A stretch of DNA of 64,000 nucleotides from Ectopseudomonas mendocina (GCF_016008875.1 NZ_JADTQG010000020.1:49142-113141); one strand, 5' to 3'; numbered from the stretch's first letter, positions 43,836-53,312 are shown. Made by a program: numbers and translations. Notes: generated by a model from the letters alone, not told the origin.

Positions 43836-45611
43836 TCAGTGTTTGGCCACCAGCTCCTTCGGCAGCTTGAAGGTCCACAGCATGCCACCCTGGTTAAGGT
43901 GCTTGACGCGCTTGGCCACCTCGCCGCCCCACAGCGGCACCGCACCACCCCAGCCGGACAGCACCGAGACGTACTGCTCGCCGTCCATCTCCCAGGTCAC
44001 GGGCGAGCCGATCACGCCCGAGCCGGTCTGGAATTCCCAGACCTTCTCGCCGGTCTTGGCATTGAACGCCTGCAGGTAGCCTTCCGGGTTGCCGGTGAAC
44101 ACCAGGTTGCCCTTGGTGGTCAGCACTCCGCCCCAGAGCGGCGCGTAGTTCTTGTGGCGCCAGACTTCCTTGCCGGTCTTCGGATCGATGGCGCGCAATA
44201 CACCGATGTAGTCCTCGTTCAGCGGCTTGATGGTGAAGCCGGCGCCCAGGTAGGCCGCGCCCTTCTTGTAGGCGATGTCCTCGTTCCAGATGTCCATGCC
44301 CCACTCGTTGGACGGCACATAGAACAGGCCGGTGTCCTGGCTGTAGGCCATGGGCATCCAGTTCTTCGCACCGAGGAAGGCCGGCGCGGCGAACACGCTC
44401 TTGCCCTTCTCTGCCGCGCTCGGCGAACCCGGGCGGTTGCTGTCATCAAAGATCGGCCGGCCATTCTTGTCCAGGCCCTTGGCCCAGGTGATCTTGTCGA
44501 CGAAGGGGAAGCCACGGATGAACTTGCCGTTGGTACGGTCAAGCACGTAGAAGAAGCCGTTACGGTCAGCGGTGGCCGCCGCCTTGATGGTCTTGCCGCC
44601 TTCCTGGTAGTCGAAGGAGACCAACTCGTTGACGCCGTCGAAGTCCCAGCCGTCGTGCGGGGTGGTCTGGAAGTGCCACTTGATGCTGCCATCGTCCGGG
44701 TTCAGGGCCAGGCGCGAGGACGAGTAGAGGTTGTCGCCAGGACGCAGGTGCGAGTTCCACGGCGCCGGGTTGCCGGTGCCGAAGAACAGCAGGTTGGTGT
44801 CGGCGTCGTAGTAGCCGCCCAGCCAGGGCGCGGCGCCGCCGGTCTTCCACAGGTCGCCCGGCCAGGTCTTGCCGGCCTCGCCGCCGCTGATACCGTTCTC
44901 GACGGCCTTGCCGTCCTTGTAGACGTAGCCCATGTGGCCTTCGACGGTCGGACGGCTCCACAGCAGCTCGCCGTTCTTCGGATCGTAGGCTTCGATCTTG
45001 CCGACCACGCCGAATTCGCCACCGGAAACGCCGGTGATCAGTTTGCCATTGACCACCAACGGCGCCGCGGTGATGGAGTAACCCGCCTTGTGATCGGCGA
45101 CGTTCTTGCGCCATACCACCTTGCCGGTGTCCTTGTTCAGCGCCACCAGCTTGGCGTCGAGGGTGCCGAAGATCACCAGATCGTCATACAGGGCGACACC
45201 CCGGTTGATCACGTCGCAGCAGGGGCGGATATCGTCCGGCAGGCGCGCTTCGTACTGCCACAGTTCGCGCCCGGTGCGCGCATCGACGGCGAATACCCGC
45301 GAATAGGAGGCGGTGACGTACATCACGCCGTCCTTGATCAGCGGCTGCGCCTGCTGGCCGCGCTGCTTCTCACCGCCGAAGGACATGGTCCAGACCGGGC
45401 GCAGCTCCTTGACGTTCTGCTCGTTGAGGATGTTCAGCGGGCTGTAGCGCTGGCCCTGCAAGCCGAGGCCGTTGGTGACGATCTCGTCGGTGGTGGTGGC
45501 ATCCTTGAGAATCTCGGCGTCGGTGACCGCCAGCGCGGCGGCGGACGGCAACAGCATGGCGGCACAGAGTGCGGTGAGGAGGAAAGGCTGGCGAAGACCG
45601 GCGTGTTTCAT
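43836..45611 (-). CDS. pedH: lanthanide-type PQQ alcohol dehydrogenase (PedH-like)
   Basis: 591 aa periplasmic eight-bladed quinoprotein. Signal peptide ends near AAALA. The vicinal disulfide RPCCD is at Cys131-132, PQQ/metal site at GNPAPWN and the catalytic region GWDFDG at 321-326, with Asp323 followed by Asp325. The extra Asp two residues on is the mark of lanthanide-dependent enzymes (XoxF, PedH). Tryptophan-docking repeats and C-terminal WEFQTGSGVIGSPVTW are present. Start MKHAGLRQPF fits a signal peptide. Oxidises alcohols to aldehydes and acids, passing electrons to cytochrome c. Confidence 0.94.
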   Translation of the reverse strand: MKHAGLRQPFLLTALCAAMLLPSAAALAVTDAEILKDATTTDEIVTNGLGLQGQRYSPLNILNEQNVKELRPVWTMSFGGEKQRGQQAQPLIKDGVMYVTASYSRVFAVDARTGRELWQYEARLPDDIRPCCDVINRGVALYDDLVIFGTLDAKLVALNKDTGKVVWRKNVADHKAGYSITAAPLVVNGKLITGVSGGEFGVVGKIEAYDPKNGELLWSRPTVEGHMGYVYKDGKAVENGISGGEAGKTWPGDLWKTGGAAPWLGGYYDADTNLLFFGTGNPAPWNSHLRPGDNLYSSSRLALNPDDGSIKWHFQTTPHDGWDFDGVNELVSFDYQEGGKTIKAAATADRNGFFYVLDRTNGKFIRGFPFVDKITWAKGLDKNGRPIFDDSNRPGSPSAAEKGKSVFAAPAFLGAKNWMPMAYSQDTGLFYVPSNEWGMDIWNEDIAYKKGAAYLGAGFTIKPLNEDYIGVLRAIDPKTGKEVWRHKNYAPLWGGVLTTKGNLVFTGNPEGYLQAFNAKTGEKVWEFQTGSGVIGSPVTWEMDGEQYVSVLSGWGGAVPLWGGEVAKRVKHLNQGGMLWTFKLPKELVAKH

Positions 45612-45721
45612 TGCGGCTACCTCTGCGGGTTCATTGTTATTGCCGGGAATTTTTCCCGGTCTGCCGCAAATTCTTGGCTCGCACAGGCCACCCAACAATT
45701 GCACCCCCAGCCGATTTTCCT

Positions 45722-45735
45722 CGTTCCTTGGTAGC
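45722..45735. promoter_or_regulatory. ped-cluster motif between pedH-like and 45829 genes
   Basis: CGTTCCTTGGTAGC has the CTTGGTAG core; it lies 111-124 bp upstream of the pedH-like start and 94 bp before the divergent GTG. Confidence 0.5.
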
Positions 45736-45828
45736 AATACCTGCTCCACAGCCTGTGATCATTACGATTGCGGCGGCCACGCCTTTGCCGGACACTTGGC
45801 CGCCCGCACATTCTGACCGGAGACACCC

Positions 45829-46215
45829 GTGCCCCAACCTCGCCAGGAAATTCTCAACCATCCCGATGCACTGGACTGCACGGTCTATCGTCCCGACGAG
45901 CAGGACCCGGATGCCGAAGAGCAGGACCTGGGCGACGGCAAGGTGCTGATCACCGGCGCCTTCGAGCCGCCGCAGGATTGGGATGCGCACCAACGCGAGG
46001 ACTACTACGGCGAAGAAGATCCCACCCACTTCGTCACGGCCCATATCGAATGCCTGGCCAAGCCGGCGACTCGGGATTTCTTCATGCCCGAGAGCGGTGA
46101 CTACGTGGCCGTGCAGTCTAGCCTGGGCGAAGTGGTGATGTATTACGTCTATGACCACGAAGAAACCGAGCACGGCCGTCATTACGTGCTGATTCGTGAC
46201 GACGAAGAGCTTTAG
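45829..46215 (+). CDS. conserved hypothetical acidic protein
   Basis: 128 aa with GTG start (GTGCCCCAACC). Soluble, very acidic, with EDYYGEEDPTHFVTAHIECL and GEVVMYYVYDHEETEHGRHY. No signal peptide and no family I can name. It is divergent from the pedH-like gene and sits alone between it and the REP cluster, so a link with alcohol oxidation is only positional. Confidence 0.75.
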   Translation: MPQPRQEILNHPDALDCTVYRPDEQDPDAEEQDLGDGKVLITGAFEPPQDWDAHQREDYYGEEDPTHFVTAHIECLAKPATRDFFMPESGDYVAVQSSLGEVVMYYVYDHEETEHGRHYVLIRDDEEL

Positions 46216-46222
46216 GCCCAGA

Positions 46223-46440
46223 CCTATTGTGGGAGGCGCTTCAGCGGCGACGCCCTTATACGCAAGTCGCGGCTAAAGCCCCTCCCACAAGAGCAGCCTG
46301 TAGCCCGGATGAAATCCGGGGATAGCGCGCATATTTCTCCCGGATTTCATCCGGACTACGAAGCCGGCATAAGAGTGGGGGCGCTTCAGCGGCGATGTCT
46401 TCCTGCACAGGTCGCGGCTGAAGCCCCTCCCACAGCGCAA
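46223..46440. repeat. REP/BIME cluster
   Basis: Two doublets of the type GTGGGAGGCGCTTCAGCGGCGA...AGCCCCTCCCAC around a third, different palindrome GTAGCCCGGATGAAATCCGGG...CCCGGATTTCATCCGG. Located between convergent genes. Confidence 0.85.
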
Positions 46441-46465
46441 TTCCCGCCCACAGCACCGCACGCCG

Positions 46466-47395
46466 CTAATCCTGACGATCCACCCGCGCCATGGCGTTGC
46501 GCTCGTAGCGCGGGTAGAGATGGCTGACGCTGCGGATCAGCTCATAGCGCGACAGATTCACCTGGGCGAAGCGCGCGGGGATGGGCGCGCGGATCAATTC
46601 GTTCATCTCCGCGCCCTGCTCCGCTCCCTGACGCAGCAAGCCATCGAGCCAGCCTAGGTAATCACGCATCTGAACGAACGGCGCCGCGTCCGTGGTCACC
46701 GGGCCATGGCCGGGCACGATCTGCTTCCACGGCAAGGCCTCAAGTCGATCCAGATCGGCCTGCCACACATCCAGCCCGGGGCTGTTCGGCGTGGTCAGCG
46801 CGCGCTGGTAGAACAGGATATCGCCGGCGAACAAGACGCCCGTACGCTCGTCGAGAATAGCCAGGTCGGCGCCGGTGTGGCCGCGCAGCGCCAGGAGTTG
46901 CAGGCGCCGGCCGCCGATTTCCAGCGTGCCTTCCTGCAGCTGTTCGGTGGGCAATACCACCTCGGTGCCGCGCATCCAGTCGCCGACCAGGCGGTACATG
47001 TTCTCCGCCATGGCATCGCCCTGTTCGGCCAGCAACCGAGTGGTCTCGGGCAATGCCGCGATGGGCACCCCGGCGAAGGCCTGGTTGCCCAGCACATGAT
47101 CGGGGTGATGGTGAGTCAGCAGTACGCGCACCACCTGTTTGCCGGTGGCCTTCTCGATGCTCTGGCGCAGCGCCTCGCCGTAGCGCCGCGACGGCCCGGT
47201 GTCGATCACCACCACACCGTCCGCGGTTTCGATGAAGCCGACGTTGACGATATTGCCGCCATTTTCCGCCGCGAAATTGTCGGTGCTGCCTTCCAGCAGC
47301 CAGACGCCGTCAGCGATCTGCCGGGGTTGCAGCTGGTAATCGAGTGCTTGGGCAAACCCGGTACCGAGAGCCAGCAGAAACAATATCCAGCGCAT
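46466..47395 (-). CDS. quinoprotein relay system zinc metallohydrolase
   Basis: 309 aa secreted metallo-beta-lactamase-fold protein: signal MRWILFLLALGTGFAQA, zinc motif THHHPDHVLGN, then LRGHTGADLAIL, LFAGDILFYQ and VPGHGPVTTD. This subgroup is found with quinoprotein dehydrogenases and the SoxYZ-like carrier next door. Its substrate is unknown; it may hydrolyse a toxic or carrier-bound intermediate in the periplasm. Confidence 0.88.
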   Translation of the reverse strand: MRWILFLLALGTGFAQALDYQLQPRQIADGVWLLEGSTDNFAAENGGNIVNVGFIETADGVVVIDTGPSRRYGEALRQSIEKATGKQVVRVLLTHHHPDHVLGNQAFAGVPIAALPETTRLLAEQGDAMAENMYRLVGDWMRGTEVVLPTEQLQEGTLEIGGRRLQLLALRGHTGADLAILDERTGVLFAGDILFYQRALTTPNSPGLDVWQADLDRLEALPWKQIVPGHGPVTTDAAPFVQMRDYLGWLDGLLRQGAEQGAEMNELIRAPIPARFAQVNLSRYELIRSVSHLYPRYERNAMARVDRQD

Positions 47396-47430
47396 GCCTT
47401 TCTCCTCGAAATCTGCCTGAACCGCGTGCT

Positions 47431-47513
47431 TCGCCCCGAGGCGGGGCTTCTACAGACTGGGCGAGCATCGCTGCTTCTTGTAGGAGCCGCGCCCCGCGGC
47501 GAATGGAACCGTC
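47431..47513. repeat. diverged REP doublet
   Basis: CGCCCCGAGGCGGGGCTTCTAC and GTAGGAGCCGCGCCCCGCGGCG face each other between two co-directional genes of the cluster. Confidence 0.7.
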
Positions 47514-47514
47514 G

Positions 47515-48264
47515 TCAGAACGCGGCCTGGAATTCGTTGCCGTTGTTGTCGCGCAGCCAGACTTCGGCCTGCTGATCGCCACGCAGGTCGAAGGTCAGCG
47601 TCGGGTTCTCGCTGACCGCCGGGAACAACTCGATGCGCCCCAACACCTGGCCATCGGCATCGCGCAACTCGGCCTGCTCGATGTAGAACTCGGGAATGCC
47701 GCCGACCAGGCCGTTGTCCATCGGGTGCGACACCTGCAGGCGCAGGCGGCTGTCCTCACCGCGTACGAAGCGCTTGCCGAGGACCTGGCCCAGACGCTCC
47801 TCCCAGCCGGCCTCGGCGCGCACCACGCTGGGCGCAGTACAGCCACCACCCGCTGCTTCGACGCGGGCCGAGCCGATATGCCAGACCCCATCGTCGGTGA
47901 GCACTGCCGCGCGAATCGGCGTGGCCTGCTCGACACGGATACGGATGGCCAGACTCGGCTCAAGCTCGGCGCCGGGTGTGAAATCGAGAATACGCGGGAT
48001 GGGATTGAGCTCGGCCCAGGCGAGAATACGCTTGACCTTGCCGCGGTAGGCGCTGGCGTCGATCTGGATCGGCACCTGGCGCGCATCCTCGGCGAATGGC
48101 GGCACCTCGAGGCGAACCTTGTCGTCGAAGACGAAGGCTTCGCCGTTCAGCAGACGCTGGTGGTAGTAGTCCCACATCACCGAGGTGACCGGATCGGGCG
48201 CAGCGGCCCGCGCTTCCCAGGCCCAGGCAAACAGGGCCAGCAACATCAGGCTACGCCAATCCAT
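47515..48264 (-). CDS. quinoprotein dehydrogenase-associated SoxYZ-like carrier
   Basis: 249 aa. Signal peptide (MDWRSLMLLALFAWAWEARA); N-terminal SoxY-like part with the swinging-arm type Cys in AAGGGCTAPSVV (residue about 145) and a C-terminal SoxZ-like half (RLRLQVSHPMDNGLVGGIPE). In Sox systems such a Cys carries the substrate; here the cargo in alcohol oxidation is unknown. Operon with the genes on both sides. Confidence 0.9.
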   Translation of the reverse strand: MDWRSLMLLALFAWAWEARAAAPDPVTSVMWDYYHQRLLNGEAFVFDDKVRLEVPPFAEDARQVPIQIDASAYRGKVKRILAWAELNPIPRILDFTPGAELEPSLAIRIRVEQATPIRAAVLTDDGVWHIGSARVEAAGGGCTAPSVVRAEAGWEERLGQVLGKRFVRGEDSRLRLQVSHPMDNGLVGGIPEFYIEQAELRDADGQVLGRIELFPAVSENPTLTFDLRGDQQAEVWLRDNNGNEFQAAF

Positions 48265-48285
48265 CGCCCACCTCCGGCTCGACTC

Positions 48286-49158
48286 TTATTGGTATTGTTC
48301 AGGCTTCTCGTAGCGCAGCCCGTAGCGCGCGTACAGGCGCTCGAGTGAGCCGTCGAGGATCATGTTTTCCAGCTGTTCTTCCAGGGCGTAGGCCAGTTGC
48401 CGATTGGTTTCGTGCACCGCCATGCCGATTTCCCAGATCTGCCGGCCCATGTCCGGGTAGGCGTTTTCCGCCAGCGACAGTTGCGGGTCATTGGCCTCGT
48501 GCACCAGCCAGTCCACCTCGCCACGCAGCGCCATCACCGCATCCACCTCACCACCCTGCATGGCGGCAAATGCCTGCTTCGGCGTCGGGTAATGGCGGGT
48601 TTCCTGACTGAGCATGCCGCCCTGCACCGAACTCAGGTAGAACGAGGGCACGCTCTCGACCTCCACCCCGACCGGGTGCTGACGCAAGGCATGGATGCTC
48701 GGCACCTCGGGCATGCGCCGACGATCGAAGGCCAGCTGCCAGCGCTCGCGCTGATAGGGGCCGAACATCACCACGCGCTCGTTGACCAGTTCGCCCAACT
48801 CGTTGCGCAACTGCGCATAGTCACGGTCGTAAGGCACGCGCAGCATCACATCGGCCAGGTGGCCCTGCGCAGTCACCCGGCCACGCCAGATGTAGTCGCG
48901 CAGGTCGTCGTCTAGCTTCTCACCCGGCGGCGCCCACATCAGTTCCAGCTTGAGGCCAAGCCCTTCTGCCAGTGCCTTGGCCAGCTCGTAGTCGACACCG
49001 CGCGGCTGACCGTCCTCCTCGTAACTGTAGGGCGGGAAGTCCTGGTACAGCGCCACACGCAGAGTGCCCGACTCGGTGATGCGGTCGAAGTCGCGCACCT
49101 GCGCCTGGGCCGTCCCCAGGCAAAGCAGCAGGCCACACAGGAGGATCAGCCGGCGCAT
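48286..49158 (-). CDS. quinoprotein-associated periplasmic substrate-binding protein
   Basis: 290 aa. Signal LILLCGLLLCLGTAQA, then a type 2 binding-protein fold (GTLRVALYQDFPPYSYEEDG, GVDYELAKALAEGLGLKLE, MQGGEVDAVMAL). It is related to MoxJ and to the pedG-type gene of P. putida. It has no permease nearby in this orientation, so it may serve as a dehydrogenase assembly factor instead of importing a solute. Confidence 0.88.
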   Translation of the reverse strand: MRRLILLCGLLLCLGTAQAQVRDFDRITESGTLRVALYQDFPPYSYEEDGQPRGVDYELAKALAEGLGLKLELMWAPPGEKLDDDLRDYIWRGRVTAQGHLADVMLRVPYDRDYAQLRNELGELVNERVVMFGPYQRERWQLAFDRRRMPEVPSIHALRQHPVGVEVESVPSFYLSSVQGGMLSQETRHYPTPKQAFAAMQGGEVDAVMALRGEVDWLVHEANDPQLSLAENAYPDMGRQIWEIGMAVHETNRQLAYALEEQLENMILDGSLERLYARYGLRYEKPEQYQ

Positions 49159-49306
49159 GACGCGAGCGCTTATGAAGAAATCGTCGCGAGCGATGGCAGG
49201 TCGCGCTTCGCAGGAGCGCAGCAAGCGGAATGTATTGAAATACATGAGCATTGCGAGCACCGCCGAAACGCCAGATGCCGAGCGCAGCAGATTTATCATC
49301 AAGCGC

Positions 49307-49726
49307 TTACTCCTCGACGTGCACGCTCTCCAGGTAGGTACGCACCGCCCACAGGGCTTCCTGGCTCAGGTAGTCGGCCATCTTCGGCATGTACACACGC
49401 CCGTCGCGCACCGCACCGTTGATCACCCGCTCCTTGAACCATTCATCACCGCTGGCACCCAGTTCCAGCAGGCGCAGGTCCGGAGCGATACCGCCGGACT
49501 TGGCTTCCAGGCCATGGCAGGCGGCGCAGTTCTGGTTGTAGGCAGAGGAGCCGATCTCGATGGCGCGCGGGTTGTCGCGATAGGGGTTCTCTTCCAGCCA
49601 TTCCTCACCCAGTGGCTCCAGGCCGTCGGTGTTCACTGCCTGCGGTACCACATCGCCATGCGCCCAGAGGTTGGTCGACGCGGCGAGCAGCAGCAGCGCC
49701 AGGGTGGATTGGATCTTCTTGTTCAT
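49307..49726 (-). CDS. exaB: cytochrome c550, electron acceptor of alcohol dehydrogenase
   Basis: 139 aa. Signal peptide ends near NLWA; heme site NCAACHGLEAKSGGIAPDLR (CAACH) and distal Met in VYMPKMADYLS. Matches ExaB/PedF, the dedicated acceptor of quinoprotein ethanol dehydrogenase. Divergent from the pedE-like gene with a shared 290-bp control region. Confidence 0.93.
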   Translation of the reverse strand: MNKKIQSTLALLLLAASTNLWAHGDVVPQAVNTDGLEPLGEEWLEENPYRDNPRAIEIGSSAYNQNCAACHGLEAKSGGIAPDLRLLELGASGDEWFKERVINGAVRDGRVYMPKMADYLSQEALWAVRTYLESVHVEE

Positions 49727-49831
49727 GGCTAGGACCTCATCTAATGCACGCAAGACAGCCCGTTCAGAGCTTGTGGCGATCATCTTAGAAAGGCCGCGCA
49801 ACGCGCCGAATGCTGCTTTGGTGGTCGCGTT

Positions 49832-49849
49832 CTAGTCCCTTGGTAGTAG
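49832..49849. promoter_or_regulatory. ped-cluster motif in the exaB/exaA divergent promoter
   Basis: CTAGTCCCTTGGTAGTAG, 106 bp from the cytochrome start and 168 bp from the dehydrogenase start. Matches the 43618 copy at 16 of 18 positions. Confidence 0.65.
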
Positions 49850-50016
49850 GGCTTGGGTCGGGGTGTTGGCGATGCCTTGGCAGCAAGTCCAAGTCATGCC
49901 CCGACCGGGAAATCCTCCCGGTGAAGGCGGGAGTTTTTCCGTAGGCGCAAAGGTGGCCGGGTACCACCATCGACTTGCCACTGCGGCGATCACTTTCTTC
50001 AACGGGAAGCACAACC

Positions 50017-51879
50017 ATGACAACAAGAAACCTACCCAGCACCCCGCGCCCCCTGGCGCTCGCCCTGATGCTGGCCGGCGGCCTGGCGCTGAGCCAGGCC
50101 GCGCTCGCCAAACCGGTCACCTGGGAAGACATTGCCAACGACCACACCACCACCAGCAACGTGCTGCAGTACGGCATGGGCACCAACGCCCAGCGCTGGA
50201 GCCCGCTGGCCCAAGTGAACGCCGACAACGTGTTCAAGCTGACCCCGGCCTGGAGCTACTCCTTCGGTGACGAGAAGCAGCGCGGCCAGGAGTCCCAGGC
50301 GATCATCCACGACGGCGTGGTCTACGTGACCGGCTCCTACTCGCGCGTGTTCGCCCTCGACGCCAAGACCGGCAAGCGCCTGTGGACCTACAGCCATCGC
50401 CTGCCCGACGACATCCGCCCGTGCTGCGACGTGGTCAACCGCGGCGCCGCCATCTATGGCGACAAGATCTACTTCGGCACCCTCGACGCCCGCGTCGTGG
50501 CGCTGAACAAGGACACCGGCAAGGTGGTCTGGAACAAGAAATTCGGCGATCACTCCGCCGGCTACACCATGACCGGCGCGCCGACCATCGTCAAAGACGG
50601 CAAGAGCGGCAAGGTGCTGCTGATCCATGGCAGCTCCGGCGACGAGTTCGGCGTGGTCGGCCGCCTGTTCGCCCGCGACCCGGATACCGGCGAAGAAGTC
50701 TGGATGCGCCCCTTCGTCGAAGGCCACATGGGTCGCCTGAACGGCAAGGACAGCACCCCGACCGGCGACATCAAGGCGCCGAGCTGGCCGGACGATCCCA
50801 ACCACCCGACCGGCAAGAAGGAAGCCTGGAGCCAGGGCGGCGGCGCGCCGTGGCAGAGCGCCAGTTTCGATGCCGAAACCAACACCATCATCATCGGCGC
50901 CGGCAACCCGGCCCCGTGGAATGGCTGGGCGCGCACCAGCGACGGCGGCAATCCCAAGGACTACGACAGCCTGTACACCTCCGGCCAGGTCGGCGTCGAC
51001 CCGACCACCGGCGAAGTGAAGTGGTTCTACCAGCACACCCCGAACGATGCCTGGGACTTCTCCGGCAACAACGAGCTGGTGCTGTTCGACCACAAGGACA
51101 AGGACGGCAAGATCACCAAGGCTACCGCCCACGCCGACCGCAACGGCTTCTTCTACGTGGTCGACCGCGCCAACGGCAAACTGAAGAACGCCTTCCCCTT
51201 CGTCGACAAGATCACCTGGGCCAGCCATATCGATCTGGAAACCGGTCGCCCGGTCGAGAACGAAGGCCAGCGCCCGCCGAAGCCCAAGGCCGGCGAAACC
51301 AAGGGTGAAGTGGTCGAGGTCTCCCCACCCTTCCTCGGTGGCAAGAACTGGAACCCCATGGCCTACAGCCAGGACACCGGCCTGTTCTATGTGCCGGCCA
51401 ACCACTGGAAGGAGGACTACTGGGCCGAGGAAGCGCACTACAAGAAAGGCTCCGCCTACCTGGGCATGGGCTTCCGTATCAAGCGCCTGTACGACGACCA
51501 CGTCGGCATCCTGCGCGCCATGAACCCGACCACCGGCAAGGTCGCCTGGGAACACAAGGAGCGCCTGCCGCTGTGGGCCGGCGTACTCGCCACCAAGGGC
51601 AACCTGGTGTTCACCGGCACCGGCGACGGCTACTTCAAGGCCTTCGATGCCAAGAACGGCAAGGAGCTTTGGAAGTTCCAGGTCGGCACCGGAATCATCT
51701 CCCCGCCCGTCACCTGGGAGCAGGACGGTGAGCAGTACATCGGCGTGACCGCCGGCTACGGCGGCGCCGTACCGCTATGGGGTGGTGACATGGCCGACCT
51801 GACCAAGCCGGTGGCCCAGGGCGGCTCCTTCTGGGTGTTCAAGCTGCCGAGCTGGGACAAGGCCAGCGCCAAGCGCTAA
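50017..51879 (+). CDS. exaA: calcium-type PQQ ethanol dehydrogenase (ExaA/PedE-like)
   Basis: 620 aa. Signal peptide ends near QAALA. Vicinal disulfide RPCCD (Cys136-137), GNPAPWNGW, and catalytic AWDFSG at 345-350 with Asp347 but Ser349 where lanthanide enzymes have Asp, so this one should use Ca2+. Eight W-type propeller blades. The start MTTRNLPSTP is the first with a proper signal. Together with the PedH-like gene it gives a metal-switched pair. Confidence 0.95.
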   Translation: MTTRNLPSTPRPLALALMLAGGLALSQAALAKPVTWEDIANDHTTTSNVLQYGMGTNAQRWSPLAQVNADNVFKLTPAWSYSFGDEKQRGQESQAIIHDGVVYVTGSYSRVFALDAKTGKRLWTYSHRLPDDIRPCCDVVNRGAAIYGDKIYFGTLDARVVALNKDTGKVVWNKKFGDHSAGYTMTGAPTIVKDGKSGKVLLIHGSSGDEFGVVGRLFARDPDTGEEVWMRPFVEGHMGRLNGKDSTPTGDIKAPSWPDDPNHPTGKKEAWSQGGGAPWQSASFDAETNTIIIGAGNPAPWNGWARTSDGGNPKDYDSLYTSGQVGVDPTTGEVKWFYQHTPNDAWDFSGNNELVLFDHKDKDGKITKATAHADRNGFFYVVDRANGKLKNAFPFVDKITWASHIDLETGRPVENEGQRPPKPKAGETKGEVVEVSPPFLGGKNWNPMAYSQDTGLFYVPANHWKEDYWAEEAHYKKGSAYLGMGFRIKRLYDDHVGILRAMNPTTGKVAWEHKERLPLWAGVLATKGNLVFTGTGDGYFKAFDAKNGKELWKFQVGTGIISPPVTWEQDGEQYIGVTAGYGGAVPLWGGDMADLTKPVAQGGSFWVFKLPSWDKASAKR

Positions 51880-51979
51880 AGGCTGAACGCATGGCGCACC
51901 TGGGTGCGCCATGCACGCTACCTGTGGGAGGGGCTTTAGCCGCGACTGCCTCACCCATCATCCCATCCGAGGACTCACC

Positions 51980-52639
51980 ATGAACTACCTGCCCCTGCTT
52001 ATTCCTGTCCTGCTGCTGGTAATCGGTAGTCACGCTATCGGCGCCGAGACCGAGAACGACGGCGTGCCGCAGATCAACGGCTGCCGCATCGAACCCGACA
52101 GCCAATGCCCCAACGCCAACCTGCGCGGTGCCGACCTGCGCAACCTCGACATGCGCCGCATGGACCTGTCCGGTGCCGATCTGTCAGGCGCCGACCTGCG
52201 CCACGTCAACCTCGACCTGGCCAACCTGGAGAAAGCCAGGCTGCGCGGCGCCAACCTGACCCGCGCCAGCCTGCAACAGAGCAACCTGCGCCTGGCCGAC
52301 CTATCCGGCGCCAGCCTGGTGGCCATCGACGGCTGGGCCCTGTTCGCCCAAGCGGCGCAATTCGAAGGCGCCGACATGCGCGCCGCCAACCTGGAATTCG
52401 CCCGCCTCTCTGGCGCCAAGCTGCACAACGTCCAGCTGCAGGCAGCCAATCTGGAAATGACCTGGCTGAGCAAGGCCGACCTCAAGGGCGCGCATCTGGA
52501 GGATGCCAACCTGCAAGAAGTGAAGCTCGGCGGCTCCAACCTGGAAAATGCCAACCTCACCGGCGCTCGCACCCGCTTCGGCAACTTCCAGGACGCCAAC
52601 ATGCCCGGCTGCGTGCAATGCCCCAAGGGCTGGGACTGA
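51980..52639 (+). CDS. secreted pentapeptide-repeat protein
   Basis: 219 aa. Signal peptide (MNYLPLLIPVLLLVIGSHAIGA), a Cys pair (NGCRIEPDSQCPNANL) and then about 28 A(D/N)LXX repeats forming a quadrilateral beta-helix, ending with CVQCPKGWD. A similar gene sits between pedE and pedR2 in P. putida. Role unknown; co-directional with exaA, 100 bp after it. A half REP lies in the gap at about 51923-51946. Confidence 0.88.
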   Translation: MNYLPLLIPVLLLVIGSHAIGAETENDGVPQINGCRIEPDSQCPNANLRGADLRNLDMRRMDLSGADLSGADLRHVNLDLANLEKARLRGANLTRASLQQSNLRLADLSGASLVAIDGWALFAQAAQFEGADMRAANLEFARLSGAKLHNVQLQAANLEMTWLSKADLKGAHLEDANLQEVKLGGSNLENANLTGARTRFGNFQDANMPGCVQCPKGWD

Positions 52640-52666
52640 GCGTCACCACCGCAGCAACACCTCGAC

Positions 52667-52730
52667 TCTGTAGGAGCGGCTTCAGCCGCGATGCTCACTA
52701 GCGGCTCGCGGATAAATCCGCTCCTACAGA
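52667..52730. repeat. REP doublet
   Basis: TCTGTAGGAGCGGCTTCAGC and its inverted partner ending CCGCTCCTACAGA, 64 bp. Confidence 0.85.
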
Positions 52731-52883
52731 TCATCCAGGCGCCGGGCTAGACGCATCACTGTCTGAGCTGCTGTCAAAAACAACTGAACCATGCCGGCAC
52801 AAGGCAATCCCTTTTTAGGAACAGTCGGATCGAGGCCACTGCGAGTGAGCCGCCATCAGTCATCGACCCAAGAGGGATCTGCC

Positions 52884-53312
52884 GTGACCACCACCACTGC
52901 AACTCCATACGCCTACCCCAACATTCTCAGCCCCCTGCACGCCACCCTGCTGTGCGGCCAGGTGCCACTTTTTCTCGGCGCCCTGATTGCCGACATCGCC
53001 TACTACCGCAGCTATCAGATCCAATGGAGCAATTTCGCCTCCTGGCTGATCGCCGGCGCCCTGGTCTTTACCGGTCTGGCGATGCTGTTCGCCCTGGTCG
53101 GGCTGTTCCGCAGGCGTAACCCGCGCCCCCTCACCTACTTCCTGCTGCTACTGGTCACCTGGGTGCTGGGTTTCATCAACGCACTTGAACACGCCAAGGA
53201 TGCCTGGGCACTCATGCCCCAGGGCCTGGCCCTGTCGGTGATCGTCACCCTGCTGGCCATTGCCGCCACCTGGGTCGGCATGGCCCAGCCACGCACAGGA
53301 GATGCCCGATGA
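52884..53312 (+). CDS. DUF2231-like membrane protein
   Basis: 142 aa from GTG (AAGAGGGATCTGCCGTG). Four hydrophobic helices: LLCGQVPLFLGALIADIAYY, WLIAGALVFTGLAMLFALVG, LTYFLLLLVTWVLGFINAL and ALSVIVTLLAIAATWVGMAQ. Layout is that of DUF2231 membrane proteins, possibly heme-related. Its stop overlaps the next start (ATGA), so the two act as a unit: a membrane partner for the quinoprotein lipoprotein. Confidence 0.82.
   Translation: MTTTTATPYAYPNILSPLHATLLCGQVPLFLGALIADIAYYRSYQIQWSNFASWLIAGALVFTGLAMLFALVGLFRRRNPRPLTYFLLLLVTWVLGFINALEHAKDAWALMPQGLALSVIVTLLAIAATWVGMAQPRTGDAR

Noticed and set aside
43839..45734. 631-codon plus-strand frame opposite the pedH-like gene
   Set aside because: Antisense shadow; the minus strand encodes a full quinoprotein with all motifs.
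46223..46440. REP cluster as a CRISPR array
   Set aside because: Units are inverted pairs of imperfect palindromes with irregular spacing, not direct repeats with equal spacers.
50032..51555. 507-codon minus-strand frame opposite the exaA-like gene
   Set aside because: Antisense shadow caused by GC-rich third positions in exaA.
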